Of a DNA stretch of 64,000 nt, positions 7,707-14,910 are shown piece by piece. The position numbers and the translations under genes are program-made. Origin of the DNA: a bacterium (lineage in GTDB: Bacteria > Bacillota > Clostridia > Oscillospirales > Acutalibacteraceae); contig JAHKVW010000006.1 in the NCBI GenBank assembly GCA_020624805.1, forward strand, positions 1 through 64,000, in the 5' to 3' direction. Numbering within the stretch: position 1 is the first letter of the stretch; every line of letters starts with the position of its first letter. The notes beneath the pieces were generated by a model. It was not told the DNA's origin, did not search any database, and saw nothing but the letters and a program-made list of their open reading frames with translations.

Positions 7707-9191
7707 ATGTCGAGACTCGGCGTTATTATTGATAACACCTATCAATTAATTGAATACATCAATCGCGGCGGTATGTCGATCGTGTATCTCGCGGAGAACA
7801 TTCGGCTCGGAAATCGTTGGGCGGTCAAAGAGATTGTCAAAACGAACGATGAATATAACCGTCTGTACATCGACGCTTTGATCCATGAAGCGAATATGAT
7901 GAAGGATCTTGACTATCCCGCGTTTCCGCGCATCGTCGATATCATCGAGGATGACTACGCGCTCTATCTGGTGATGGATTATATCGAGGGCAAAACGCTG
8001 GAGGAGATCCTCTTTGAAGAAGGACCCCAACCCGAGGAGAGGGTGATCGGATGGGGCGTGCAGCTGTGCGACGCGATGTCTTATCTGCACAATCAGCCTT
8101 CCCCGATCATCTACCGTGATATGAAACCATCCAATGTGATCATGAAACCGGATGGCAGTCTGAGGATCATCGACTTCGGTGTGGCAAGGGTGTTTCATCC
8201 CGAAAAGACCAATGATACCGTTGCGCTCGGCACCAAGGGCTTTGCGCCGCCGGAGCAGTATGTCGGTCAGACGGATGAGCGCTCGGATATCTATGCGCTC
8301 GGCGCGACCATGCGGTATTTGTTGACAGGTGTGAATCCCCGTTCGAATGAGGCAGTGGATTATCCCGCGCTCTACGCGCAGATGGGATTGTCGGATAAGA
8401 TGATCCGCATCCTCGATAAATGTACCGCGATCAATCCCGCTGATCGTTATCAGACAGACAGCGAGCTGTGTGAGGCTCTCACCGAGGATGATCAGGCGGT
8501 AAAGCTCGCCCGTAAGATGAAAAAGATGAAGATCATCCTGCTGATCGCCGCGATCGTCGTTTTTGTGATCGGTCTGTCCGTGACGGTTTACAGCCTTGTC
8601 GGTATCAGGCAGCAAGAGATCATCGAGGCAACGGAAAATGCCGCGCCGCAGCTGGCTGTTGTGCCGAATCTGGTCGGAAAAACCTATGAAGAGGCAAAGG
8701 CGATTTTGGAAAAAGAGGGCTTGACCTGTGAAAAAACGGAGTCCTACAACGCAACGGTGAAAAAGGGCGTCGTGATCAGTCAGGATAAGCGCCCCAATGA
8801 GGTCTTGGAAAAGGGCTCAAAGATCGTTCTTACCGTGAGCTTGGGCGAAGAGGGTGAGACGACTGAAGCAGAAGCTGAGGAATCCAAGGAGAAGGACAGC
8901 AGTGAAAGCAGCTCCAAATCATCGTCCTCAAATTCATCGAGCAACGACTCCGACGATGATAACGGCTCTGACTCCGACTCTTCAAGAACCAGTCATTCCG
9001 CCGAGGATAACTCGGGCGGAGGCTCAAGCGGCAGCAGTTCCGGCTCCTATTACTCTGCATCTTCTTCCGCTTCCGGCGCAGATAGCGGTTCAGCTTCCGG
9101 CGCAGATAGCGGCTCAGCTTCCGCAGCGTCCGGCGGCGAAGGCGGTCAAGGTGGCGAAGGCGGTCAAGGCGGCGGAAGCGCAAGCCAGTAA
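7707..9191 (+). CDS. Transmembrane Ser/Thr protein kinase with one PASTA domain
   Basis: Residues about 10-260 form a Hanks-type kinase. It has a glycine loop GGMSIVYLAE, catalytic lysine in WAVKEI, catalytic loop YRDMKPSN (Tyr instead of the usual His in HRD), the metal motif DFG, and the activation segment end APPEQY. A single membrane segment lies near 272-296. Outside the cell there is one PASTA domain (about 315-378, beginning VVPNLVGKTYEEA), fewer than the three or four of PrkC/StkP, which bind muropeptides or β-lactams. The last 115 residues are an unusual Ser/Asp/Gly-rich tail with short repeats (SGADSGSA, GGEGGQ). It probably links cell-wall state to phosphorylation inside the cell. 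No PP2C phosphatase gene is adjacent. Its terminator downstream is split by a mobile element. Confidence 0.92.
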   Translation: MSRLGVIIDNTYQLIEYINRGGMSIVYLAENIRLGNRWAVKEIVKTNDEYNRLYIDALIHEANMMKDLDYPAFPRIVDIIEDDYALYLVMDYIEGKTLEEILFEEGPQPEERVIGWGVQLCDAMSYLHNQPSPIIYRDMKPSNVIMKPDGSLRIIDFGVARVFHPEKTNDTVALGTKGFAPPEQYVGQTDERSDIYALGATMRYLLTGVNPRSNEAVDYPALYAQMGLSDKMIRILDKCTAINPADRYQTDSELCEALTEDDQAVKLARKMKKMKIILLIAAIVVFVIGLSVTVYSLVGIRQQEIIEATENAAPQLAVVPNLVGKTYEEAKAILEKEGLTCEKTESYNATVKKGVVISQDKRPNEVLEKGSKIVLTVSLGEEGETTEAEAEESKEKDSSESSSKSSSSNSSSNDSDDDNGSDSDSSRTSHSAEDNSGGGSSGSSSGSYYSASSSASGADSGSASGADSGSASAASGGEGGQGGEGGQGGGSASQ

Positions 9192-9201
9192 TTGTACTAT
9201 C

Positions 9202-9369
9202 AATCCCCCTGTATTTGCACAATATCATTAAGTTAAGGAAGGCTCCTTTTGGTAAAAGGAGCTGTCGCCCGTTGGCGACTGAGGAATTGTATCAATCGAT
9301 CGAGCGTCAGCGAGATACTTTTTCCTTAACTTAATGACATTGCTGTTTTGCAGGGGGATTTTTTGCACT
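9202..9369 (+). terminator. Kinase-gene terminator split by a miniature element
   Basis: AATCCCCCTG (9202-9211) is the exact complement of CAGGGGGATT (9351-9360), which is followed by more T residues. The 139 bp between the arms hold the miniature inverted-repeat element, so an ordinary hairpin appears to have been opened in its loop. Whether it still terminates is uncertain. Confidence 0.6.
9221..9341. mobile_element. MITE-like element, copy 1
   Basis: This 121-bp non-coding element has 19-bp terminal inverted repeats with one mismatch (AATATCATTAAGTTAAGGA at the left, AATGTCATTAAGTTAAGGA read inward from the right). It carries inner palindromes GGCTCCTTTT/AAAAGGAGC and GTCGCC/GGCGAC. A second, inverted copy lies at 22529-22657. 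The interior belongs to the same palindrome family (A) found at several other intergenic sites. No transposase is present, so mobility would need a helper elsewhere. Confidence 0.75.
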
Positions 9370-9580
9370 TTTCGGGTGTTGCTATTTTTTTTTCATCGAT
9401 AGATCTTCTTGTGATCCATAGACTGTAAGAATGGCGCTCCAACATGGAATCTATCTCAAAAACAACAGCAAAATTAGGGGAATATGTCAAAACGAGGATA
9501 ACTTTATGTGCAAACTGCACAATTGCGAAAGGGCGTTTTTATATATTTAGTGGATTTTTCCGCTCGGCGGACGGTTTTTA

Positions 9581-9609
9581 TTGTACCGACCCTCGATTTG
9601 TACTATAAT
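9581..9609 (+). promoter_or_regulatory. Promoter of the EF-G-like gene
   Basis: TTGTAC and a perfect TATAAT are separated by 17 bp. This is 123 bp upstream of the TTG start. The stretch 9361-9580 between the split terminator and this promoter shows no ORF or structure I can support. Confidence 0.7.
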
Positions 9610-9731
9610 GATATGGTAGCTTGAAACAGGTATCATCTGTTGTGAGAGCATAGGCAACCGAGGATTAATCCGAGATCGTGTTTATTCTCAGTTGACTAAC
9701 GAACATCACACTCTTGAAAGGAGTTTTTTCA

Positions 9732-11804
9732 TTGAAACAGTACGACCCGAAACACATTCTCAATATCGCTATGGCAGGCCATTCCGGCGCGGGTAAGACT
9801 TCCGTTGCCGAAGCGATGCTGTATCTTTCCAAGGCGAGCGACCGTCTGGGCAAGATCGCCGACGGCAACACCCAGCTTGACTTTGACGCGGAGGAGATTC
9901 GCCGCAAGGTATCTATCGTTACCGCAGTAGCTCCCGTAGAGTGGAAGAATACAAAGATCAACATCATCGACACCCCCGGTCTGTTCGACTTTGAGGGCGG
10001 CGTTTTTGAAGGCTATCGCGCGGCTGAGACAGCGGTCATCGTTGTATCCGCAAAGGACGGCGTGAATGTCGGTACCGAAAAGGCTGTCAAGGCTGCCGAT
10101 AAGGAAGGTCTGACCAAGATCTTCTTCGTCAACGGCGTATGCGACGAGGACGCTCGCTTCTATCGTGTATTAGAGGATCTCAAGGCGACCTTCGGTCCCT
10201 CCGTATGCCCTGTCATCGTTCCGCATATCGAGAACGGTCAGGCGAATACCTACATCAATCTGCTCGAATACAAGGCTTATAAATATGACAACAAGGGCAA
10301 CGCGACTCCCACCGCGATCATCCCCGAAATGGGCGACCGCTTTGAGGGACTCCGTGAAGCCATCAAAGAGGCTGTTGCCGAGACCAGCGAAGAGCTGATG
10401 GAGAAGTTCTTCATGGAAGAGGAATTCACCCCCGAAGAGATCATCACCGGCGTTTCGCAGGGCGTCAAGGACGGCTCTCTGTGCCCCGTATTCTGCGGTG
10501 ACGCGGCTACTACCTTCGGCATCGAGCAGTTCCTGAACACCATAACATGGCTGGCTCCGACTGCCGCCGACAAGGGTTCCGAGACCGCTGTTGACGTCAA
10601 CGGCGACCCCGTAGAGATCGCCTGCAACGAGCAGGGCGCTACCGCCGCGATCATCTTCAAGACCGTAGCCGACCCGTTCGTCGGTAAGCTGAGCTACTTC
10701 AAGGTCGTATCCGGTAAGGTAAGTACCGATACACCTCTTGTCAATATGCGCACCGGTAATCAGGAGCGTATCACCAAGGTGCTGACCGTTCGCGGTAAAA
10801 AGCAGGAGGACGCCGCCGCGGTACTCGCGGGCGATATCGGCGCGATTCCGAAGCTGACCGCCGCCAATACCGGCGACACCCTTTGCTCTCCCACCCGCAA
10901 GGTCATCCTTGACGGCATCGATTATCCGGCTCCTTCCTTCACGATGGCGGTTTATCCCAAGAAGAAGGGTGAAGAGGATAAGGTAGCGCAGGGTCTGGCC
11001 CGTCTGGTCGAGGAAGATCCCACCATCCAGTATAAGAACGACCCCGAGACCAAGGAGCTGGTCATGTCCGGTATGGGCGAACAGCATCTGGACGTCGTCG
11101 TTTCCAAGTTAAAGAGCAAGTTCAACGTAGAGGTTGAGCTCAAGCAGCCCAAGGTCGCGTATCGTGAGACCATCCGCGGCAAGTCCGATGTGGAAGGCAA
11201 GCATAAGAAGCAGTCCGGCGGTTCCGGCCAGTACGGTGACGTATGGATCAAGTTTGAGCCGTGCGATTCCGACGGTCTGGAGTTCGATATCGCCGTTGTC
11301 GGCGGTTCGGTTCCGAAGCAGTTCTTCCCGGCTGTTGAAAAGGGACTGAGAGATTCCATCAAGCACGGCCCGCTGGCAGGCTATCCGGTCGTCGGCGTGA
11401 AGGCGACGCTGTATGATGGTAAGTACCATCCCGTTGACTCCAACGAAATGGCGTTCAAGACCGCTGCTCAGCTCGCTTTCAAGGCGGGTATCCCGCAGGC
11501 TAAGCCCGCTCTGCTGGAGCCGGTCGGTTCCTTGAAGGCGACCGTTCCGGACGCGAACATGGGCGACATCATGGGCGAGGTCAACAAGCGCAGAGGCCGC
11601 GTGCTCGGTATGAACGCCGGCGAGGACGGCATGCAGATCGTCGAGGCTGAGGTCCCGATGGCCGAGATGGCTGACTTCTCCGTATTCATGCGCCAGTGCA
11701 CCCAGGGTCGCGGCAGCTACAGCTTTGAGTTCGAGCGCTATGAAGACGCTCCCGCTCAGGTTGCTCAAAAGGTCATTGAAGCCGCTAAGGCTGATATAGA
11801 TTAA
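9732..11804 (+). CDS. Elongation factor G-like translational GTPase (EF-G2 type)
   Basis: This 690-residue protein has the five-domain EF-G layout. The P-loop is GHSGAGKTS. The domain IV/V region (for example KKQSGGSGQYGDV, and GRVLGMNAGEDG near the end) is well kept. The GTPase signatures are unusual: the switch II motif reads DTPGLFDF, with Leu replacing the histidine of DTPGH, the 'ERGITI' switch I motif is RRKVSI, and the guanine-recognition NKMD becomes NGVCD. Loss of the switch II histidine is known in the EF-G2 subfamily; the altered G4 is more surprising. Canonical fusA is not in the window. The start is TTG 9732 with AAAGGAG 8 bp upstream; the track's TTG at 9714 lies on the ribosome site. 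A lipoprotein gene follows after 25 bp. Confidence 0.88.
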   Translation: MKQYDPKHILNIAMAGHSGAGKTSVAEAMLYLSKASDRLGKIADGNTQLDFDAEEIRRKVSIVTAVAPVEWKNTKINIIDTPGLFDFEGGVFEGYRAAETAVIVVSAKDGVNVGTEKAVKAADKEGLTKIFFVNGVCDEDARFYRVLEDLKATFGPSVCPVIVPHIENGQANTYINLLEYKAYKYDNKGNATPTAIIPEMGDRFEGLREAIKEAVAETSEELMEKFFMEEEFTPEEIITGVSQGVKDGSLCPVFCGDAATTFGIEQFLNTITWLAPTAADKGSETAVDVNGDPVEIACNEQGATAAIIFKTVADPFVGKLSYFKVVSGKVSTDTPLVNMRTGNQERITKVLTVRGKKQEDAAAVLAGDIGAIPKLTAANTGDTLCSPTRKVILDGIDYPAPSFTMAVYPKKKGEEDKVAQGLARLVEEDPTIQYKNDPETKELVMSGMGEQHLDVVVSKLKSKFNVEVELKQPKVAYRETIRGKSDVEGKHKKQSGGSGQYGDVWIKFEPCDSDGLEFDIAVVGGSVPKQFFPAVEKGLRDSIKHGPLAGYPVVGVKATLYDGKYHPVDSNEMAFKTAAQLAFKAGIPQAKPALLEPVGSLKATVPDANMGDIMGEVNKRRGRVLGMNAGEDGMQIVEAEVPMAEMADFSVFMRQCTQGRGSYSFEFERYEDAPAQVAQKVIEAAKADID

Positions 11805-11829
11805 TCTTAAACAGAGAAAGGATAGGACG

Positions 11830-12594
11830 ATGAAAATGACGAAAAGAATTATTGCGGTTGTAATGGTAGTTGCGCTTCTTGCTGCATTATTGGTAGGTTG
11901 TTCCAAAAAGCCGAACAACAATAACAATACCAACTCTGCGGCGGATTCCGCTGTCAGCTCTGCAGCAAGCTCTGCGGCAAGCTCCGCGGCTTCTTCTGAA
12001 GGCGAAGAGACTGTTTCCGGTACCGGCGACAACAACAAAGTTACTTTGAGCATGACCCTGTTTGATAAAGAGTATACACTCGGTAAGAGCCGAGTCAAGG
12101 ATCTTTCTGACAACGACTGGGGTTATGATCCCGAGGACTGGAAAGACATCGATATGGAAAAGAAGATCGAGTATAAGCAGACAGGCGGTTCCTACCTGAC
12201 CATGGATAACTCGACTACAGAGGTCGATATCAGCTTCAAAAACTTAGCTGAGACTTTTGCGACTCCCGAGCAGTGCATCCTGACTAAAATGGAATTCAAG
12301 GGTTCTCCGGACGGCGCTATCACCAAGGCAAGCGCTAAGATCTTCGGCGGACAGATCGATCTGGCAAAATGCACTACCTTTGATGAGATCGAAAACCAGC
12401 TCAAGAGTAATCTTTCTTCCTTTGTGAAGGAGAAGCAGTATGATTCCGAGTATTCCACTTCCTACAGCTATAAGGCTGATACAAAGGACGGTAAGTTCTA
12501 TATGTACGCAAGCTTCGATAAAAAAGAGAACAAGATGAAGAGCATCGATACTTCTCTGGATCTGAGCTACGATTATACTTATCAGCCTGAATGA
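11830..12594 (+). CDS. Lipoprotein, paralogue 1 of a tandem pair
   Basis: This is a 254-residue protein of unknown function. It has a lipoprotein signal with lipobox LLVGC, then an Asn/Ser/Ala-rich linker of about 50 residues, then a folded domain of about 180 residues. That domain shares strings such as FDKEYT, KIEYK, ATP..C, KGSPDG..TKA and KIDL/QIDL with the neighbour at 12781. It is likely anchored to the outer face of the membrane. The start has GAAAGGATAGG upstream. It begins 25 bp after the EF-G-like gene with no terminator between, so co-transcription is possible. I do not recognise the family. Confidence 0.85.
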   Translation: MKMTKRIIAVVMVVALLAALLVGCSKKPNNNNNTNSAADSAVSSAASSAASSAASSEGEETVSGTGDNNKVTLSMTLFDKEYTLGKSRVKDLSDNDWGYDPEDWKDIDMEKKIEYKQTGGSYLTMDNSTTEVDISFKNLAETFATPEQCILTKMEFKGSPDGAITKASAKIFGGQIDLAKCTTFDEIENQLKSNLSSFVKEKQYDSEYSTSYSYKADTKDGKFYMYASFDKKENKMKSIDTSLDLSYDYTYQPE

Positions 12595-12624
12595 TCTCGT
12601 TGATCATGTTACAGAAATCTTATG

Positions 12625-12651
12625 CACCCCGTCAACAGACGGGGTGTGTTT
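12625..12651 (+). terminator. Terminator after lipoprotein paralogue 1
   Basis: Perfect 9-bp stem CACCCCGTC/GACGGGGTG with a 4-nt loop and a short TGTTT tail. Confidence 0.75.
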
Positions 12652-12780
12652 GAAAAACGACGAATCATCGAGTTAAACGAAAAAAAGACCACTCTTTGCG
12701 CGGTCGTTACTGTATCTGTATGATAGAAAAAACAGGGATGAAGAATTATTTCTGATAAAAATGAGAAAAGAGGAGAAAGA

Positions 12781-13590
12781 ATGAAAAGAATCATTGCTTT
12801 TTTGATGGTACTGATGCTGATGGTCGGTTGTCTTGCGGCGTGTAACTCATCAAAGAACAACAATAACAACACACCCACAGAGGCTGAACAGGCAGCATCT
12901 TCACAGGCGAATTCCGCAGCGGCAAGTTCTAAGGAAGAGGCTACGGAATCGCAGTATGAGAAAGCCGGATCCGTTTCAGTCGGAAAAACCGATTCACTTT
13001 GGAAAAACAGCACGGAGCTTACCACCAGCGGTGACAGCAAAGAGCTGACCCCCACGATCACGATCTTTGACAAAGAGTATACCATTGGCTTGACTACTCT
13101 GAAGCAATTGGTTGACGAGGGTTGGGGCTATGATACCGAAAGCTGGAAAAAGGTCAACATGGATCAGAAGATCGAGTATAAGACAGGTTACTCAGGCAAA
13201 ACTCTTGATAACAATACAGCAGAGATCCAGGTTAGCATCGGCAACTACGCCTCTACCTTCGCGACACCGGTGGATTGTATCGTTACCGAGATCGAGATGA
13301 AGGGTTCTCCCGATGGCGTCTTCACTAAAGCAGGCGTTAAGATATGCGGCGATAAGATCGATCTGAGCAAGTATGCGACGATTGATGATTTAGAATCTGC
13401 CTTGTCATCCGCTGCTTCTTGGGTAGAGAAAAAAGAGAACTCCTCAAAGTCCTATTCTTATCATTTCTTAGCTCAGGACGGCAACGGAAGCATTACGCTC
13501 AGCGTTGCGACAGACGATTCCAAGAAAATCAAGAATTATGATCTGGATATGAAGATCAGTTCTGACTATTCCTTTGAGAAAAAGGATTGA
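12781..13590 (+). CDS. Lipoprotein, paralogue 2 of a tandem pair
   Basis: This is a 269-residue lipoprotein of unknown function, with signal MKRIIAFLMVLMLMVGCLAAC and lipobox LAAC. A linker rich in Asn, Ser and Ala is longer than in the first copy and is followed by the same folded domain. Shared blocks include ITIFDKEYTIG, the GWGYD..SWKK segment, ATPVDCIVTE, KGSPDGVFTKA and DKIDLSKY. Identity is moderate and spread over the domain, so the duplication is old rather than recent. It has its own strong ribosome site (GAGGAGAAAGA) and its own terminator, so the two genes may be expressed separately. Function unknown. Confidence 0.85.
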   Translation: MKRIIAFLMVLMLMVGCLAACNSSKNNNNNTPTEAEQAASSQANSAAASSKEEATESQYEKAGSVSVGKTDSLWKNSTELTTSGDSKELTPTITIFDKEYTIGLTTLKQLVDEGWGYDTESWKKVNMDQKIEYKTGYSGKTLDNNTAEIQVSIGNYASTFATPVDCIVTEIEMKGSPDGVFTKAGVKICGDKIDLSKYATIDDLESALSSAASWVEKKENSSKSYSYHFLAQDGNGSITLSVATDDSKKIKNYDLDMKISSDYSFEKKD

Positions 13591-13622
13591 TCCGATAACG
13601 GCATGATCGCTGTATCATCGAA

Positions 13623-13650
13623 ACACCCCGTCGATTTCGGCGGGGTGTTG
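13623..13650 (+). terminator. Terminator after lipoprotein paralogue 2
   Basis: Stem ACACCCCGTC/GGCGGGGTGT with a 6-nt loop and TGTTG tail. The stem is nearly the same as that of the terminator after paralogue 1, as expected if gene and terminator were duplicated together. Confidence 0.7.
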
Positions 13651-13686
13651 TTGCGTTTAGTTAGATCTTCTGCTTTGCCGAAAATT

Positions 13687-13772
13687 TGCCAAGAAAACTT
13701 TGCAAAAAGTATTGACAAGTAAACTTGGCAGTGCTATAATGAAGCCATCAAAGATGACAAGTAAACTTGTCA
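13687..13772. promoter_or_regulatory. Three-copy palindromic operator around the promoter
   Basis: Two 18-bp palindromes, TGACAAGTAAACTTGGCA (13713-13730) and TGACAAGTAAACTTGTCA (13755-13772), lie 42 bp apart start to start, one in the promoter and one just downstream of it. A weaker relative, TGCCAAGAAAACTTTGCA, sits at 13687-13704. They are the natural target of the HTH protein encoded in the operon, giving autorepression (inference). Confidence 0.75.
13712..13740 (+). promoter_or_regulatory. Promoter of the small repressor operon
   Basis: Perfect TTGACA and TATAAT with 17-bp spacing; the first clear operator palindrome overlaps the -35 box and spacer. Confidence 0.88.
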
Positions 13773-13845
13773 AAACTTCTCATTGCGGGTGAGATTGCCA
13801 CTATCATAAGCTCCCTCGCAACGACAGACAAAAGGAGATGTTATC

Positions 13846-14175
13846 ATGAACAGAGAAGATATTTTAGCAAAGGCGCAGAGCGAAGGAAAGGGCAAGGACG
13901 TTGCCGATCTGGAGGCGCAGCAAAGGGGCGCGTATTTCGCGTATCTGATCGGGATCTGTCTGATCATTGTCGTCGATATCGTGGAGGGTATCGTGCTGCA
14001 CCGTATCAGCTTCGGGTGCAACATGGCGATGTTCGTGATGGCGTTCGTCGCGTTCTTCACGAAATACCGTATCCGCGGAAAGACGCATGAGCTGTTTGTC
14101 GCGATCGCGTACGGCGTCGGCGCAGTTGTATGGACGGTGCTGTGGATACTCCAGCTTTGCGGGGTGATGGCATGA
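13846..14175 (+). CDS. Small membrane protein with three hydrophobic segments
   Basis: This 109-residue protein has a charged N-terminal helix (MNREDILAKAQSEGKGKD) and three membrane segments at about 28-50, 55-70 and 83-105. It resembles the DUF6442-type proteins often found paired with a small HTH regulator, though I name that family from memory only. Its stop overlaps the next gene's start (ATGA), so translation is coupled to the repressor. The ribosome site is AAAGGAG. Function unknown; a membrane role regulated by its own repressor is likely. Confidence 0.75.
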   Translation: MNREDILAKAQSEGKGKDVADLEAQQRGAYFAYLIGICLIIVVDIVEGIVLHRISFGCNMAMFVMAFVAFFTKYRIRGKTHELFVAIAYGVGAVVWTVLWILQLCGVMA

Positions 14176-14381
14176 GTGATAACGCGTTGGTGTTAAGAAA
14201 CAACCTTGCCGCGATCCGCAAGGAAAAGAAGCTCTCTCAGGCAGAGCTTGCCAAGATGGTCGGCGTGTCGCGCAACACGATCAGCTCCATCGAAACGGGA
14301 CAGTTCAATCCCACAGCGAAGCTGGCGCTGATCCTGTGTATCGCGCTGGATAAAAAGTTTGAAGAAGTTTTCTATTTCTGA
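14172..14381 (+). CDS. XRE-family helix-turn-helix regulator
   Basis: This 69-residue protein is a single HTH_XRE domain, with recognition region LSQAELAKMVGVSRNTISSI and the GQFNPTAKLALILCIAL segment typical of the Cro/CI-like short regulators. The true start is ATG 14172, overlapping the upstream stop by 4 bp (ATGA); the track's ORF begins too early. The repeated TGACAAGTAAACTTG palindromes at the operon promoter are the likely binding sites, so it probably represses its own operon. Confidence 0.92.
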   Translation: MSDNALVLRNNLAAIRKEKKLSQAELAKMVGVSRNTISSIETGQFNPTAKLALILCIALDKKFEEVFYF

Positions 14382-14390
14382 GGTGATTTG

Positions 14391-14879
14391 ATGAAAACTG
14401 CGATCGTTTATTATTCAATGAGCGGCAATACCAAGATGGTTGCCGAAATAATTGCTAAGGAGCTTTCAGCCGATCTGATCGAAATAAAGCCCGTGAAGGA
14501 TTATCCCGACAAGGGAGCGCGCAAGTTTATCTGGGGCGGTATGAAAGCGGTGATGGGTGAGAAGCCCCAACTGAATCCGTATGAGTTCAACGGAGATTAT
14601 GACAGGATCATCTTCGCTACACCTGTCTGGGCGAGCAGTTTCACGCCGCCGATCAGGACGTTTATCGACGAGAATCGCGCCGCGCTGAAAGGTAAGCGCT
14701 TCGCCGTATGTGTGTGCTATGCCGGAGGCGGCGCGGAGAAGGCGATCGATAAGCTCGCGAAGTTTTTAGGGATCGAGCACTTTGACGCACAGCTGATCCT
14801 CGTCGACCCGAAGGATCAACCCTCGCAGGAGAACGAGGAGAAGATACAGGCATTTTGCGGCAAACTGAATCAAGCATAA
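14391..14879 (+). CDS. Flavodoxin-family protein
   Basis: This 162-residue protein opens with the FMN phosphate-binding loop YYSMSGNTKMVAE, as in flavodoxins and related NAD(P)H-quinone or menaquinone-linked flavoproteins. Conserved ATPVWASSFTPPIRTF and CVCYAGGGAEKA segments match the second and third FMN loops. It probably carries electrons or reduces a small substrate in the cytoplasm. GAGGTG lies 5 bp before ATG 14391, and the gene starts 9 bp after the HTH gene, so it is likely the third gene of that operon and under the same control. Confidence 0.87.
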   Translation: MKTAIVYYSMSGNTKMVAEIIAKELSADLIEIKPVKDYPDKGARKFIWGGMKAVMGEKPQLNPYEFNGDYDRIIFATPVWASSFTPPIRTFIDENRAALKGKRFAVCVCYAGGGAEKAIDKLAKFLGIEHFDAQLILVDPKDQPSQENEEKIQAFCGKLNQA

Positions 14880-14881
14880 GA

Positions 14882-14909
14882 AAAAGCTCCCGATCTCTCG
14901 GGAGCTTTT
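14882..14909. terminator. Bidirectional terminator between flavodoxin and CotH genes
   Basis: Perfect stem AAAAGCTCCCGA/TCGGGAGCTTTT with a 4-nt loop; A and T runs serve both convergent genes. Confidence 0.9.
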
Positions 14910-14910
14910 G

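Noticed and set aside
9221-9341. Small RNA gene in the gap after the PASTA kinase
   Set aside because: The structure is explained by terminal inverted repeats, and a second copy exists at 22529; no promoter lies in front of it.
13687-13772. Repeated TGACAAGTAAACTTG as a CRISPR or mobile-element end
   Set aside because: Only two clear copies, placed in and just after a promoter and followed by an HTH gene; operator is the simpler reading.
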